In this document: positions 36,689 to 47,651 of the stretch, piece by piece
Numbering within the stretch: the stretch's first letter is position 1
Layout: each line of letters begins with the position of its first letter
Origin: Oleiphilus sp.
Lineage (GTDB): Bacteria; Pseudomonadota; Gammaproteobacteria; Pseudomonadales; Oleiphilaceae
Assembly (NCBI GenBank): GCA_006212045.1
Contig: PZPK01000019.1
Location: 1-64,000, forward strand
Length of the DNA stretch: 64,000 nucleotides
Direction of reading: 5' to 3'
Made by a program: the position numbers and the translations under genes
The notes under the pieces: model-generated
Told to the model about the DNA's origin: nothing
Databases searched by the model: none
Seen by the model: the letters and a program-made list of their open reading frames with translations, nothing else

Positions 36689-37405
36689 ATGAACCTGCGA
36701 TTCAACGTGCGCGGCATGCAGTCATCGATGAAATGGGTCGTCGCTGCGTTACTGATCAGCCAGCTACTGGCGTGTTCAACCCTGACAAGGGAAGTGCCTG
36801 AACCGGGTGATCCGGAGTACGCCCCGATACCTGCCAGTGGTTTGCAAATGGGGGGCGAGGTTTCGGGGGCCATCTATCAGCCGGCCAGGAACTTCAGTTT
36901 TTATGGTGACCAGGTGGCGATCAATGTTGGCGATATCCTGACGGTGGTATTGCAGGAACGCACCAGTGCTTCAAAGTCTGCAGACACCAGTTATGACAAG
37001 GATGACGAGCTCGGTTTCAATGAAGCGACAATTCTGGGCAATACCCTGAGCTTCAAAGGCAGCAGCCTGCTTTCCGACCCCAGTTTTGAGCGGGAATTTG
37101 ATGGCAGCGCTTCCAGTGATCAAAGCAATAGTCTGACCGGTAGTATATCGGTGACGGTATCTCAGGTCCTGCCCAACGGAATTCTGCGCATACGCGGTGA
37201 GAAATGGTTGCGTCTGAATCAGGGAGACGAATACATCCGGCTGACAGGGCTGGTCAGGCCACAGGATATTGGCACCGACAATACCATTCCTTCTTCCAAG
37301 ATTGCAGACGCGCGTATTGCCTACGGTGGCACAGGTGAGTTCGATAATGTCAATCGGCAAGGCTGGTTAACACGATTCTTTAATAGTGACTGGTGGTTTA
37401 TGTAG
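36689..37405 (+). CDS. flgH: Flagellar L-ring lipoprotein FlgH
   Basis: The 238-aa outer-membrane ring protein has a lipoprotein signal with lipobox LLAC and lipidated Cys at residue 29. [20 protein letters not shown] and the [20 protein letters not shown] region are family hallmarks. The ATG at 36689 has aaggag 8 bases upstream; the TTG at 36671 in frame is inside the ribosome-site region. It starts 29 bases after flgG. Confidence 0.96.
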   Translation: MNLRFNVRGMQSSMKWVVAALLISQLLACSTLTREVPEPGDPEYAPIPASGLQMGGEVSGAIYQPARNFSFYGDQVAINVGDILTVVLQERTSASKSADTSYDKDDELGFNEATILGNTLSFKGSSLLSDPSFEREFDGSASSDQSNSLTGSISVTVSQVLPNGILRIRGEKWLRLNQGDEYIRLTGLVRPQDIGTDNTIPSSKIADARIAYGGTGEFDNVNRQGWLTRFFNSDWWFM

Positions 37406-37463
37406 GGCCGTGGTTTCGCTTCGGTCAGACCATGTGTGAAAACTTTGAACAGAGCATAAGTGA

Positions 37464-38576
37464 ATGAAGTATTTTTCCGGAATTCTTGCAGTCTTTTTGT
37501 TGCTCCTGTCGTTGGTGCCGGGTGGCATACCTGAGGCCAGTGCGGACCGCCTCAAGGATATTGCGACCATTCAAGGGGTGCGCAGCAACCAGTTGGTCGG
37601 TTACGGTCTCGTGGTTGGCCTGGATGGGACCGGTGACAAAACGCCTTTTACCAGTCAGACCTTCAGAAATCTAATGAATAAGTTTGGCATTACCATTCCG
37701 GCCGGCGTGGACCCAAAATCCAAAAACGTCGCGGCGGTGGCTGTGCATGCGGAATTACCGCCCTTTGCCAAACCCGGTCAGAAGATGGATATCACGGTTT
37801 CTTCCCTGGGTGACGCGAAAAGTCTTCGTGGCGGCAGTCTGCTGATGACGCCTTTGAAGGGCGCCGATGGTCGCATCTATGCGATATCCCAAGGCAGTCT
37901 TGTGGTGGGTGGCTTTGGCGCGGCCGGTGCGGACGGTTCCTCCATCACCGTGAATGTGCCCAGTGTTGGTCGTATACCCAATGGGGCCACGGTAGAGCAG
38001 AGCATACCCAGCCCTTTTCATCGTGGCGATACCCTGACCTTTGATCTTCGCGAGCCGGATTTCACAACGGCAATGAATGTGGTGAATCGCATCAACGACT
38101 TATTAGGGCCGGAGACGGCATATGCGCAGGATGGTGCCTCTATTCGTGTTAAAGCACCAAGAGACGCATCGCAGCGTGTCAGTTTTATGTCCATGTTGGA
38201 GAACCTCAATATCGAACCCGGCGAAGCACCGGCCAGGGTCATTATCAACTCCCGTACCGGTACGATCGTGGTCGGGCAGAATGTACGGGTACTGCCGGCA
38301 GCGGTCACCCACGGCAGTCTTTCAGTCACAATTTCGGAAGCGCCGCAAGTCAGTCAGCCCAATGCGCTGTCCGATGGCGAAACTGTTGTTGTACCGCGTT
38401 CTGAAGTGGATATTCAGCAGCAGACAGGGCGCATGTTTCAGTTTGGACCGGCCGCAACCCTGAGTGAAATTGTGCAGGCAGTGAATCAGGTGGGTGCCGC
38501 CCCGGGCGATATCATGGCGGTACTTGAGGCGCTCAAACAGGCCGGTGCCCTGAAAGCCGACCTGGTTGTGATCTAG
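37464..38576 (+). CDS. flgI: Flagellar P-ring protein FlgI
   Basis: The 370-aa periplasmic P-ring protein has a signal peptide ([21 protein letters not shown]) and then the almost invariant [51 protein letters not shown] and the C-terminal [21 protein letters not shown]-like end are all seen. Length equals the family norm. Confidence 0.97.
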   Translation: MKYFSGILAVFLLLLSLVPGGIPEASADRLKDIATIQGVRSNQLVGYGLVVGLDGTGDKTPFTSQTFRNLMNKFGITIPAGVDPKSKNVAAVAVHAELPPFAKPGQKMDITVSSLGDAKSLRGGSLLMTPLKGADGRIYAISQGSLVVGGFGAAGADGSSITVNVPSVGRIPNGATVEQSIPSPFHRGDTLTFDLREPDFTTAMNVVNRINDLLGPETAYAQDGASIRVKAPRDASQRVSFMSMLENLNIEPGEAPARVIINSRTGTIVVGQNVRVLPAAVTHGSLSVTISEAPQVSQPNALSDGETVVVPRSEVDIQQQTGRMFQFGPAATLSEIVQAVNQVGAAPGDIMAVLEALKQAGALKADLVVI

Positions 38577-38591
38577 GCGGGGGAATTCACA

Positions 38592-39671
38592 ATGACGAGT
38601 GGTTTATCTCCCAATGCCATTGCGCTGAACGATGCGTCGACATTGGGCAACTACAACAATTTGTCGGCATTGCAGTCGCTCAAGTACAGCTCCGATAAGG
38701 AAGCCAGGATTGATGCAGTCTCCAAGCAGTTTGAGTCGATGTTTGTGTCCATGATGCTCAAGTCGATGCGCGATGCCAACAAGGCGTTTGGCGAGGACAA
38801 TCCCCTCAACAGTTCCCAGCATCAGTTTTATCAGGACATGTATGACAGCCAGCTGGCGGTTTCGCTTTCCACCGGAAAAGGGATCGGCATTGCGGAAGTG
38901 ATCAGAGAACAACTGCTCAGCCGTCTGGACAAGTCAGGGTCGACTGCCGTGGCCGGTCGGGATGGCTTCGCATTGGATGAGGCGACCGGTAAAGCTTCCG
39001 GCTACCGGATGGATGACTATCAGCGCCGCGCATTTCCTCGCCATTCGGCTCAGGCCGTCGCGGAGACAATGAAAGAAGTGGAAACGCAATTGGTGACACG
39101 CGCCCCAAAAGTCACGGAGCCCGCGAACCTGTCAACGGCCGTCACGGATATCCAGCCACAGCAAATCCGTGGGCCGGAGCAGTTTATTGATGCCTTGTAT
39201 CCATTGGCAAAACAGGTGGAGCAGGAAACCGGTATAGACGCAAAACTGATGTTGGCGCAATCAGCACTCGAAACCGGCTGGGGACGTCAGCAAATTGTGA
39301 CCGATGCAGGGCAACCCAGCTACAACCTGTTCGGGATCAAAGCGCATCGGGATTGGCAAGGTGAACAAGCGGATATTCTGACGACGGAGTATCGTGATGG
39401 CATTGCCATGAAGGAGCGAGCCAGTTTCAGGGTCTATGACTCATATCAGGAGAGCTTTCGTGACTATGCGCACTTTTTGCAGAGCCATGAACGCTATCAG
39501 GACGCGCTGGCACTGAAAGATCAGCCGGTTCAGTTTGCACATGCGCTGCAGGCTTCCGGTTACGCAACCGACCCGCAATATGGCAGCAAGATCGAGCGCA
39601 TTATGGGGCAGTATTTTTACGTATCCAATGCCTCGGAACCCACAAGCCAAGACAAGCGGGCCGGGGAGTGA
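38592..39671 (+). CDS. flgJ: Flagellar rod cap and peptidoglycan hydrolase FlgJ
   Basis: The 359-aa protein has two parts. Residues ~40-110 form the rod-cap domain (AVSKQFESMFVSMMLKSMRD, then NSSQHQFYQDMYDSQLAVSL). After a variable linker (~115-195), residues ~200-345 form a glucosaminidase domain with the catalytic Glu in AQSALETGWGRQ. It opens peptidoglycan for the rod. It begins 15 bases after flgI and precedes flgK by 27 bases. Confidence 0.96.
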   Translation: MTSGLSPNAIALNDASTLGNYNNLSALQSLKYSSDKEARIDAVSKQFESMFVSMMLKSMRDANKAFGEDNPLNSSQHQFYQDMYDSQLAVSLSTGKGIGIAEVIREQLLSRLDKSGSTAVAGRDGFALDEATGKASGYRMDDYQRRAFPRHSAQAVAETMKEVETQLVTRAPKVTEPANLSTAVTDIQPQQIRGPEQFIDALYPLAKQVEQETGIDAKLMLAQSALETGWGRQQIVTDAGQPSYNLFGIKAHRDWQGEQADILTTEYRDGIAMKERASFRVYDSYQESFRDYAHFLQSHERYQDALALKDQPVQFAHALQASGYATDPQYGSKIERIMGQYFYVSNASEPTSQDKRAGE

Positions 39672-39698
39672 GCATGAGCGCATCAGGAGACGTATCTT

Positions 39699-42389
39699 AT
39701 GGCTGACCTCATCGGGATTGGATTATCCGGGCTTCGTTCACACCAGACCGCTTTATCGGTTACCGGTAACAATGTTGCCAATACCAACACACAGGGATAC
39801 ACCCGCCAGCAGGCTATTTTCGAAAGCAGCCCATCAACCTTTACCGGGTTTGGCTATGTTGGGCAGGGTGTCAATATTGAAAGTATCACGCGTATCGCGC
39901 AAGACTTTGTGATCGAGCAGGTGCGTGGTGATACGACATTGCTGAATGGTCGAAAGGCAACATTGGCGCAAGCTGAAGCGATTGATAACCTGCTGGCCAG
40001 CACTACAACCGGCTTGACGCCAGCACTCAGTAGTTTTTTTCAGGCATTTCAGGGGGCAGCCGATGATCCGGCATCCATTCCCCAGCGCCAGCTGCTGCTC
40101 ACCCAGGCCGAGGGGCTGGTATCCCGCTTTCGAGCCCTGGATCAGAGTCTGAACTCTCAAAAAGAGCTGATTGACCAGGAACTGGAAGCTGCGGTTGCCG
40201 AAATCAACAGCCTGGCACAGGGTCTGGTGGAAATTAATCAGGCCATTGCCAGTGCCAGTACCGGCGGTGGAGTCGGTAATATGCCAAACGATTTGCTCGA
40301 TGAGCGTGATGAAACACTGAGAAAATTGTCCGAGTTTGTCAGTGTCACCTCAATCGAATCGGGCCTGCCCGGTCAGGTCAATGTCTTTATCGGCAATGGA
40401 CAGCCATTGGTTGTCGGCAATGCCGCAACTCCGCTTACCACGCCTGAAAGCCCCCGGGACTCCAGCAAGCTCGATGTTGCTTTGAATATCAATGGCACCG
40501 AGCAGGTCATTTCCGAGGGGCTGAGTGGGGGAAAACTCGGCGCTCTTCTGGATTTTCGGGACAACGAACTTGAACAGGCAATCAATGGACTTGGGCGGGT
40601 TGCACTGGTGCTGGCAGATACCGTGAATGCGCAGCATCAGCTGGGCATGGATCTGGAGGATAATCTTGGCGGCTTGTTCTTTTCGGATGTTAATGACGCG
40701 GCTTTCGCCAGCGCGCGCGTGATCCCCAACGGTGGCAATGCGCCCCCACTGGATCAAAATTTGAGTGTCAACATTATTGATACCATGGCGCTGACGACGG
40801 ATAGCTACGAAGTACGATTTGAAGGTCCGAGCGATGATGACTTCAATATTGTGCGCATGAGTGATGGTGAGGTGCTTACCCGGAACTCATTGCCCGGTGT
40901 GTTTCCGGCGACCGCTGAAATCGACGGATTTGAAATAGTGTTTGAGTCGGGCACTTACAAAGTGGGTGACCTGTTTACCGTGATGCCGACCCAAAGAGGG
41001 GCGCGTGATATCGGCATGGTTGTGGATCGGGTCGAAGAGCTGGCATTTGCTTCTCCGGTCAGGGCAGAGGCTGATATTGGTAACGCCGGTGAGGCTCAGA
41101 TCTCACTCGGAACGATGCTGGATGTAGACAGTCCAATTACCAACCAGGCGCTGCCGATTTTTGCCAATCCGGGCACGCTGTCACCGCCATTGGGTATCCA
41201 GTTTATCAGGGACAATTATTACGAAGTGGTCGATATGAGTGATCCGGCCAACCCCGCGCCATTGGTACCGCCCATGAATAACCGCGTCTATTCGCAGGGT
41301 CTCAACAATGCGATTTTTACCTCGGATCCGGGTGAAACGCTGGTGACTTCGACCGGACCGGATACCCAGGTTGTTCCGGCCGCAGGACCCAGTGCTGGAC
41401 CCTTGCTGAATGGCTATGGTGCACAGCAGTTAACTTTCCTGACGCGTGACGACGTGAGCGGTGTGGTGACTCAGCAAACCTATAACATCGCGGCCAACAG
41501 TTCAGCCCAGAGTATTGCCGCGGGTGTGTCGGCCCAGTCCGGCGTTTCCGCCAATGCCTATACTCAAGTGCGTCTGAGCAATTTCACGGACAATGGCGAT
41601 GCCACGCCGCTGGGCGTCGAAATTAATGGCGAGAGTCTGGTGCCGGTGCCTCCGGCAACCTTCAGTGCCGATACCCTGGCAGACCTGATCAACGACAATC
41701 CGCAATTGGCCTCGGCTGATATTTATGCCGTCAGTGATGGCGTCAACGTCAATATTCGCGCATTTAGCGGGGCCGATATCGATGTGGTTGTCACGGGTTC
41801 GGGGGACAGTGTGGATGTCAGCAAGCTGGACCCCTACAGCGCAGGAACGCCTGTCCTGGCGACCCAAACATTGATCAGTGGGCAGGGCATTGCGGTCGGC
41901 GGCATGGTGGACATTACGATGGCAGACGGTGTTTCGATGACAGCCGATGTCGCCTCGGTATTCCAGCAGGCGCCTCCGGCACTTTCTACCTATCTGGGGT
42001 TTACCTTTGATATCCAGGGCGAAACCGTGGCCGGTGACCGTTTTACCGTGGATTACAACGAAGGTGGTGTGTCCGATAACCGGAATGCGCTGGCGATTGC
42101 CAATTTGGAAACCAAGAGCCTGATTTCGGGTGGCATTGAAAGTTACGGAGAATCGTATTCCAAGATTGTTGAGCAGATCGGTACCACCACCAACCGGGCA
42201 CGGCTCGATGAAGAGGCTGCAGAGGCCCTGTTGGATCAATCACAAGGTAACCGGGATGCGATTTCAGGCGTGAATCTGGATGAAGAAGCCGGGCGCCTGA
42301 TCCAGTTTCAGGCTGCCTATAACGCCTCGGCGCAAGTGGTGTCGGTCGCCCGACAACTCTTTGATACCCTGATTGGTGCTTTTAACTAG
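39699..42389 (+). CDS. flgK: Flagellar hook-associated protein FlgK (HAP1), enlarged
   Basis: The 896-aa product is hook-filament junction protein 1. The N-terminus (GLSGLRSHQTALSVTGNNVA) and C-terminus (NLDEEAGRLIQFQAAYNASA, then FDTLIGAFN) are standard and form the D0/D1 core. The E. coli protein is 547 residues; here ~350 extra residues occupy the middle (~330-760), rich in Asp, Pro, Val and Thr strands, as expected for surface-exposed beta domains. The reading frame is continuous, so this is expansion rather than error. It is followed after 33 bases by flgL. Confidence 0.95.
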   Translation: MADLIGIGLSGLRSHQTALSVTGNNVANTNTQGYTRQQAIFESSPSTFTGFGYVGQGVNIESITRIAQDFVIEQVRGDTTLLNGRKATLAQAEAIDNLLASTTTGLTPALSSFFQAFQGAADDPASIPQRQLLLTQAEGLVSRFRALDQSLNSQKELIDQELEAAVAEINSLAQGLVEINQAIASASTGGGVGNMPNDLLDERDETLRKLSEFVSVTSIESGLPGQVNVFIGNGQPLVVGNAATPLTTPESPRDSSKLDVALNINGTEQVISEGLSGGKLGALLDFRDNELEQAINGLGRVALVLADTVNAQHQLGMDLEDNLGGLFFSDVNDAAFASARVIPNGGNAPPLDQNLSVNIIDTMALTTDSYEVRFEGPSDDDFNIVRMSDGEVLTRNSLPGVFPATAEIDGFEIVFESGTYKVGDLFTVMPTQRGARDIGMVVDRVEELAFASPVRAEADIGNAGEAQISLGTMLDVDSPITNQALPIFANPGTLSPPLGIQFIRDNYYEVVDMSDPANPAPLVPPMNNRVYSQGLNNAIFTSDPGETLVTSTGPDTQVVPAAGPSAGPLLNGYGAQQLTFLTRDDVSGVVTQQTYNIAANSSAQSIAAGVSAQSGVSANAYTQVRLSNFTDNGDATPLGVEINGESLVPVPPATFSADTLADLINDNPQLASADIYAVSDGVNVNIRAFSGADIDVVVTGSGDSVDVSKLDPYSAGTPVLATQTLISGQGIAVGGMVDITMADGVSMTADVASVFQQAPPALSTYLGFTFDIQGETVAGDRFTVDYNEGGVSDNRNALAIANLETKSLISGGIESYGESYSKIVEQIGTTTNRARLDEEAAEALLDQSQGNRDAISGVNLDEEAGRLIQFQAAYNASAQVVSVARQLFDTLIGAFN

Positions 42390-42422
42390 ACGGTAACACG
42401 CTTACCGAAGTGAAGTGTAAAG

Positions 42423-43640
42423 ATGAGAATATCGACACAGCAGATTTTTGAACGTGGCCTGAGACAGATTCAGGACGTGACGCAGCAGCAGCAAAAGACG
42501 CAGTTACAGCTGTCGACGGGTAAAAAGGTATTAACTCCGGCGGATGATCCGGTAGCTTCGACCCGAATTCTGGAATTGAATCAGGAGTTGGTGCTCAACA
42601 AACAGTACCAGCGCAATATCGACCTCGCGGATGGGCGTCTTAAGCTACAGGACAGCACCCTTGGCGGCATCAATGATGTGACCCAGCGGATACGTGAACT
42701 GGCCGTGAGCGCCGGCAATGGCTCGTTTAATTTTGATGACCTCGGCTCTATTGCCGATGAGGTGGAAGAGCGTCTGGAGCAGCTGGCCGGTCTGCTGAAC
42801 TCACAGGATGCCAATGGCGAATATCTGTTCAGTGGTTTTCAGGGGGAAACCGAGCCCTTTGTGAGAAACGTGTCCGGAGCTTATGAATATCAGGGAGATG
42901 AAGGGCGACGCCTGGTGCAGATTGATGCCAGTGTTTCGATTGCAACCACCGAAAACGGCAAGCGTATTTTTCAGGATGTGAAGTCCGAGAGCAATACTTT
43001 CTATACCAAAGCAAGTGCCAGTAATACGGCGATGCCTCCTGCGCAAATATCGGCCGGGCAGATCGCCGATCAGGAGGTCTATGACGCTTTTTATCCTGAA
43101 GACATGACGATTGTCTTCAACTCGCCATCCGATTTTACGATCACCGAGACGTCGACCGGCAGGGCCATATTGTCCAATGTGGCCTACCAGTCAAATACGC
43201 CGATCACCGTGAATGGGGTGCAGTTTGATATCACAGGCGACCCTGCCACCGGAGACAGCTTCAGCATTAATTCCTCTGCCAAGCAGGGACTGCTGACGAC
43301 TGTAGAAAAGTTCATTTATACCTTGCGCAATTTTTCTGCGACAGAAACGGACCGGGATGTTTTTGAGCAGGGTATCGCCGATACGATTGCCAATCTGGAT
43401 AACGCAGAGACATCCATTCTGGCGACGCGAGGACAGGTCGGAGCGCGCCTGAACACCATTGAGACGACCAATGAGCAGCTCAAGGATGTGGAAGTGCTGA
43501 CCCAGGATTTTCTGACCGGACTTGAATCAGTAGATTATGCCGAAGCGGTGAGTCTCCTGTCCCTGCAGCAGTTTACTCTGGAGGCCGCATATTCTTCATT
43601 CGCACAGATTACCAGTCTGAATCTGTTTGACCGTTTATAG
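42423..43640 (+). CDS. flgL: Flagellar hook-associated protein FlgL (HAP3)
   Basis: The 405-aa junction protein 3 carries the flagellin-like N-terminus (MRISTQQIFERGLRQIQDVT, then QLQLSTGKKVLTPADDPVAS) and a C-terminal helix (EAVSLLSLQQFTLEAAYSSF). It is somewhat longer than the 317-residue E. coli protein, in the central domain. It ends the flg run; no flagellin gene follows within the window. Confidence 0.95.
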   Translation: MRISTQQIFERGLRQIQDVTQQQQKTQLQLSTGKKVLTPADDPVASTRILELNQELVLNKQYQRNIDLADGRLKLQDSTLGGINDVTQRIRELAVSAGNGSFNFDDLGSIADEVEERLEQLAGLLNSQDANGEYLFSGFQGETEPFVRNVSGAYEYQGDEGRRLVQIDASVSIATTENGKRIFQDVKSESNTFYTKASASNTAMPPAQISAGQIADQEVYDAFYPEDMTIVFNSPSDFTITETSTGRAILSNVAYQSNTPITVNGVQFDITGDPATGDSFSINSSAKQGLLTTVEKFIYTLRNFSATETDRDVFEQGIADTIANLDNAETSILATRGQVGARLNTIETTNEQLKDVEVLTQDFLTGLESVDYAEAVSLLSLQQFTLEAAYSSFAQITSLNLFDRL

Positions 43641-43772
43641 ATTTTTCGATCACTTGATTCAGGGAAGTCGCTAAAAATACTGGTCTGATCCCTGGCGCAA
43701 TACCGTATACTCCCTGATGTCAGGAATCAGTCAGAGGCCGCGCGCCTCACAAGAGAGCAAAAGGAGCTATCA

Positions 43773-44255
43773 GTGTCTGAGATATATGATTTTCAGGTGA
43801 CAACGATTAAAGGTGAGCAGAAGCCATTGGAGGAATTCAAGGGCAAGGTGTTGCTGATCGTCAATACAGCGAGCAAATGTGGCTTTACGCCACAGTTCAA
43901 AGGTCTGGAAAAACTGTATGAGGAATATAAGGACAAGGGGCTCGAGATACTGGGTTTTCCCTGTAATCAGTTTCTTAGTCAGGACCCAGGTAGTGACGAG
44001 CAAATCAGCGAGTTCTGTCAATTAAATTATGGTGTCAGCTTCCCGATGTTTTCCAAGGTGGAAGTGAACGGGCCGGGTACCCACCCCTTGTTTGCCTATC
44101 TGAAATCGCAGGCCAAAGGGATGTTGGGAACCGAAAAGATCAAATGGAACTTCACCAAGTTTCTGGTGGATGCCGAGGGTAATGTAGTGGAGCGCTATGC
44201 GCCGAAAACAGAGCCGAAAGAAATGATCGGGGATATAGAAAAGCTGCTGGCTTAA
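43773..44255 (+). CDS. Glutathione peroxidase family protein (Cys type)
   Basis: The 160-aa protein is a thiol peroxidase of the BtuE/GPx family. The peroxidatic Cys replaces selenocysteine in [15 protein letters not shown]. The catalytic Gln is in LGFPCNQF, and the Trp/Asn in [12 protein letters not shown] further Cys in [10 protein letters not shown] could be the resolving Cys, so thioredoxin may be the reductant, as in many bacterial members. The start is GTG with aaggag 6 bases upstream. Its terminator overlaps the end of the convergent gene. Confidence 0.93.
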   Translation: MSEIYDFQVTTIKGEQKPLEEFKGKVLLIVNTASKCGFTPQFKGLEKLYEEYKDKGLEILGFPCNQFLSQDPGSDEQISEFCQLNYGVSFPMFSKVEVNGPGTHPLFAYLKSQAKGMLGTEKIKWNFTKFLVDAEGNVVERYAPKTEPKEMIGDIEKLLA

Positions 44256-44312
44256 TGCCTTGGGATGTTATGCAGGTGCTTTCAATTGCGTGCATGCATT
44301 CCATCGAAAACA

Positions 44313-44350
44313 ACGCTACGGCGCTTAGTCGTCGTAGGCGTTTTTCTTTT
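44313..44350 (+). terminator. Rho-independent terminator of the glutathione peroxidase gene
   Basis: The arms acgctacg (44313-44320) and cgtaggcgt (44333-44341) pair with one bulged base and run into tttttctttt. The hairpin overlaps the last codons of the convergent membrane protein gene. Confidence 0.55.
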
Positions 44351-45107
44351 TCCATTCATCATCGTCATCCAGAAACTTGTCCCACTCAGGGTTTGTCTCG
44401 TCATTCTGCGTTGACTTGTTCTTGAGCTCCTGATTATGTTGATCGGCGGTCTCTTCCAGTTTCCTGATTTCCGCCCGATATAACGCGATCGCTTCGGCCG
44501 CTTGTGGATAGTCTGCTATGGCCTTGAAGGCCTCAATAGCCGAGTGGTAGGCGTGTATCGCCACACGTGGCTTACCATTATTGGCAGCCTGGGAGGCCTT
44601 GGCTGTTAAGCCGTCGGCTTTGGATTTGGCTACCCCAAACTTGATCTGCAACAGGTATTGCTTGGCACGGCCCGGATCTATGAGTTTCTGTTTCGCCTGC
44701 TGCTGTACAAACTTAAACAGAATTTCCAGCAGGCCCCTTACTTCAGCGGCTTTCTCCGGCGTATTGACAGGCACCGGGGGTAGGGACAGTTTCTTGTTGT
44801 TGAGCTTGTCCAGATAGTCCCGATCGTCTTGTAGATAACCCTCATATCGGCTGTTTTTCTTTAGTGATAACAATCGATTAAGCGCATCTATGGATTGCGT
44901 CACGATCAGTCCGCGCAGTTCATCGCTGACATATTGTGGTGGCAGTTCATGCAGCAGGCGTTGCAGCCTCTCAAAGCGATCCGAGTACATCTTGATTTTC
45001 TGGATTTTTTCGATGCGCGCTTTTTCACGGGCCTGGGCGATATAGATTCCGAATACGCAGACACCGATGATCGCAACAATGATAATTGTTATCGTAACGA
45101 CTGACAT
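44325..45107 (-). CDS. Unknown membrane-anchored helical protein
   Basis: The 260-aa product starts with one transmembrane helix (residues 3-23) and is then almost wholly helical and charged, probably cytoplasmic. A helical region around 150-215 (AKQYLLQIKFGVAKSKADGL, then GKPRVAIHAYHSAIEAFKAI) resembles TPR-like pairs. The tail ends very acidic (FLDDDDEWKKKNAYDD). I do not recognise a functional family; similar conserved proteins of unknown role occur in Pseudomonas relatives. It converges on the peroxidase gene and is divergent from glcB. Confidence 0.65.
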   Translation of the reverse strand: MSVVTITIIIVAIIGVCVFGIYIAQAREKARIEKIQKIKMYSDRFERLQRLLHELPPQYVSDELRGLIVTQSIDALNRLLSLKKNSRYEGYLQDDRDYLDKLNNKKLSLPPVPVNTPEKAAEVRGLLEILFKFVQQQAKQKLIDPGRAKQYLLQIKFGVAKSKADGLTAKASQAANNGKPRVAIHAYHSAIEAFKAIADYPQAAEAIALYRAEIRKLEETADQHNQELKNKSTQNDETNPEWDKFLDDDDEWKKKNAYDD

Positions 45108-45419
45108 AACTAACTCACTAATATTTAAAAGTTTTTATAACTGTCTTCTGAGTATAGCCCAGTCGTGGAAAAGGTGTGATTTAGTCGCATGTCCCGAGAT
45201 CCTTGCGCGCTGCCTTGTAATTTGTGTGTGGCGGCGCTCTGCCACAAGCCGTACCGGAAACATGTTCGGCCCGTAAGCTCAGGCATTGAAGTCCCGATTG
45301 CTTGGGATTTAACCGGATTTCCTGTAGAATCTTGCGCCTTTTCACACTCCGGGGATGCCAATCAAGTACGTTTCCGGGGGCACTCCAACTCTTTTTATAG
45401 CGTCGAGGCTGATACAAAG
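45108..45419. other. Divergent spacer upstream of glcB
   Basis: These 312 bases separate the divergent membrane-protein gene and glcB. A reading frame runs in phase with glcB from 45189, but it has no family support, and malate synthase G normally starts at the 45420 ATG. The only clear site is the promoter candidate at 45302-45330. Confidence 0.5.
45302..45330 (+). promoter_or_regulatory. Sigma-70-type promoter candidate for glcB
   Basis: A -35-like ttggga (45302-45307) and a -10-like tagaat (45325-45330) are separated by 17 bases, the preferred spacing. The transcript would have an ~80-base leader before the glcB ATG. Confidence 0.45.
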
Positions 45420-47594
45420 ATGACAGAACGCGTTCAAGTTGCGAACTTGCAGGTCGCAAAAGAGCTTTACGATTTCGTTAATGACAAAGCAATCCCCGGT
45501 ACCGGTCTGGAGCCGCAGGCATTTTGGGATGGTTTCAGTGCCGTCGCCAATGAACTGGCGCCTCGCAATCGGGCTTTGCTTGAAAAACGAGACGAGATTC
45601 AGGCAAAAATCGACGCTTACCACAAGGAAAGAAAGGGGCAGCCGCTGAACTTTCCCGAATACAAGGCATTTTTGACCGAGATTGGTTATTTGGTCGAAGC
45701 CGGTCCCGATTTTGAAGCCAGTACGGCTAATGTAGAGCCTGAAATCGCCGAGATGGCCGGACCCCAGTTGGTTGTGCCGGTCATGAATGCACGTTTCGCC
45801 CTGAATGCTGCAAACGCGCGCTGGGGTTCTCTCTACGATGCGCTCTACGGTTCCACCGTGATTTCTGAAGAAGGTGGCGCAGAAAAAGGCCCGGGTTATA
45901 ACAAGGTTCGTGGTGACAAAGTGATCGCCTATGCTCGCGGCGTGCTGGATCAGGCCGCGCCATTGGCTTCAGGCTCTCATGCCGATAGTACCGCTTATGC
46001 CATTAATGCAGGAAAACTGAGCGTTACCCTGAAAGACGGATCCGTAACGGGACTGCAGGACGAAAGTAAACTCGTTGGATACAAAGGTGATGCCGCTGCA
46101 CCGGATTCAATCCTTCTGAAGAACAATGGCCTGCATATCGAAATTCTGATTGATGCGGACAGCCCGATTGGCTCAACCGATGCTGCCGGCGTGAAGGATC
46201 TGATTATGGAAGCGGCGCTCACCACCATTATGGACTGTGAAGATTCCGTGGCGGCCGTAGATGCTGAAGACAAGGTCACCACTTACAGTAACTGGTTGGG
46301 GCTGATGCAAGGCAATCTGGCTGAAGACGTGGCCAAGGGTGGAAAAACATTTACCCGTGTGATGAACCCGGATCGCGAGTTCACCGGTATCAATGGTGAG
46401 ACGGTCTCGCTGAAAGGCCGATCCATGCTGTTTGTGCGTAACGTTGGTCACCTGATGACCAATCCGGCAATTCTGCTGGAAGATGGTTCCGAAATTCCCG
46501 AAGGCATTATGGATGGCATGATTACGACCCTGATTGCCATTCACGACCTGAAAGGCAACAGCCCCTTCAAGAATTCCACCACGGGTTCTGTCAATATCGT
46601 AAAACCGAAGATGCACGGGCCGGAAGAGGTGGCTTTTGCGAATGAGCTTTTTGAACGTGTTGAGGATGTATTGGGTCTGCCGCGTTTCACCATGAAAATG
46701 GGCATTATGGATGAGGAGCGCCGAACGACCGTGAACCTCAAGGAATGTATCCGGGCAGCCAAGGACCGCGTTGTGTTTATCAACACCGGATTCCTGGATC
46801 GCACCGGTGACGAAATTCATACCTCCATGCTGGCGGGTCCTTTTGTACCCAAAACTGTGATGAAGCAGCAGACCTGGATCAATGCCTATGAGGACTGGAA
46901 TGTGGATACCGGCCTGGAAACAGGTCTGCAGGGTCGTGCCCAGATCGGTAAAGGTATGTGGCCGATTCCTGATGAGCTTGGCCTGATGATGGAGCAGAAG
47001 GTGGGACATCCCAAAGCTGGTGCCAACACCGCATGGGTACCGTCACCCACAGCAGCCGCTTTGCATGCAATTCACTATCATCAGGTCGACGTGTTTGCAG
47101 TGCAAAATGAACTGAAGTCGCGTCCACATGCAAACGTCGACGATATTCTGACCATTCCCCTGATGTCTGAAGAGGAAGCGAAAGCTTTGTCTGCAGAGCA
47201 GATCCAAAACGAGCTGGATAACAATTGCCAGGGTATTCTGGGCTATGTTGTGCGTTGGGTGGATCAGGGTGTGGGTTGTTCCAAGGTGCCGGACATTAAC
47301 AATGTCGGTCTGATGGAAGACCGCGCCACGCTGCGAATTTCTTCCCAGCATGTTGCCAATTGGCTTGAGCATGGTGTCTGCAGCAGGGAGCAGGTTGAGG
47401 AAAGTCTGAAGCGAATGGCCGCAATCGTTGACCAGCAGAATGCAGGTGATCCGGCCTATATCAACATGGCGCCAGGTTATGACAGCATTGCTTTCCAGGC
47501 GGCTTCAGATCTGATCTTCAAGGGTAAGGAACAGCCAAGTGGTTATACCGAGCCACTGTTGCACGCTTACCGATTGAAGTTCAAGGCGCAGTAG
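45420..47594 (+). CDS. glcB: Malate synthase G
   Basis: The 724-aa enzyme condenses glyoxylate with acetyl-CoA to malate in the glyoxylate shunt or glycolate use. Length equals the G isoform (~723), larger than AceB. Hallmarks: [39 protein letters not shown], the [19 protein letters not shown] region and the C-terminal catalytic Asp region ([20 protein letters not shown], then [17 protein letters not shown]). Translation from ATG 45420 gives the conserved N-terminus [13 protein letters not shown] strong terminator follows. No glycolate oxidase or isocitrate lyase gene is nearby. Confidence 0.96.
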   Translation: MTERVQVANLQVAKELYDFVNDKAIPGTGLEPQAFWDGFSAVANELAPRNRALLEKRDEIQAKIDAYHKERKGQPLNFPEYKAFLTEIGYLVEAGPDFEASTANVEPEIAEMAGPQLVVPVMNARFALNAANARWGSLYDALYGSTVISEEGGAEKGPGYNKVRGDKVIAYARGVLDQAAPLASGSHADSTAYAINAGKLSVTLKDGSVTGLQDESKLVGYKGDAAAPDSILLKNNGLHIEILIDADSPIGSTDAAGVKDLIMEAALTTIMDCEDSVAAVDAEDKVTTYSNWLGLMQGNLAEDVAKGGKTFTRVMNPDREFTGINGETVSLKGRSMLFVRNVGHLMTNPAILLEDGSEIPEGIMDGMITTLIAIHDLKGNSPFKNSTTGSVNIVKPKMHGPEEVAFANELFERVEDVLGLPRFTMKMGIMDEERRTTVNLKECIRAAKDRVVFINTGFLDRTGDEIHTSMLAGPFVPKTVMKQQTWINAYEDWNVDTGLETGLQGRAQIGKGMWPIPDELGLMMEQKVGHPKAGANTAWVPSPTAAALHAIHYHQVDVFAVQNELKSRPHANVDDILTIPLMSEEEAKALSAEQIQNELDNNCQGILGYVVRWVDQGVGCSKVPDINNVGLMEDRATLRISSQHVANWLEHGVCSREQVEESLKRMAAIVDQQNAGDPAYINMAPGYDSIAFQAASDLIFKGKEQPSGYTEPLLHAYRLKFKAQ

Positions 47595-47651
47595 TGCGTC
47601 TTCTTTCGGAGGGAGGGAAGCCGGTTTAACAAAAGGTTTCCCCTCTCAATA

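Noticed and set aside
45189-45419. In-frame extension of malate synthase
   Set aside because: It would add 77 residues not found in malate synthase G and would overlap the promoter candidate.
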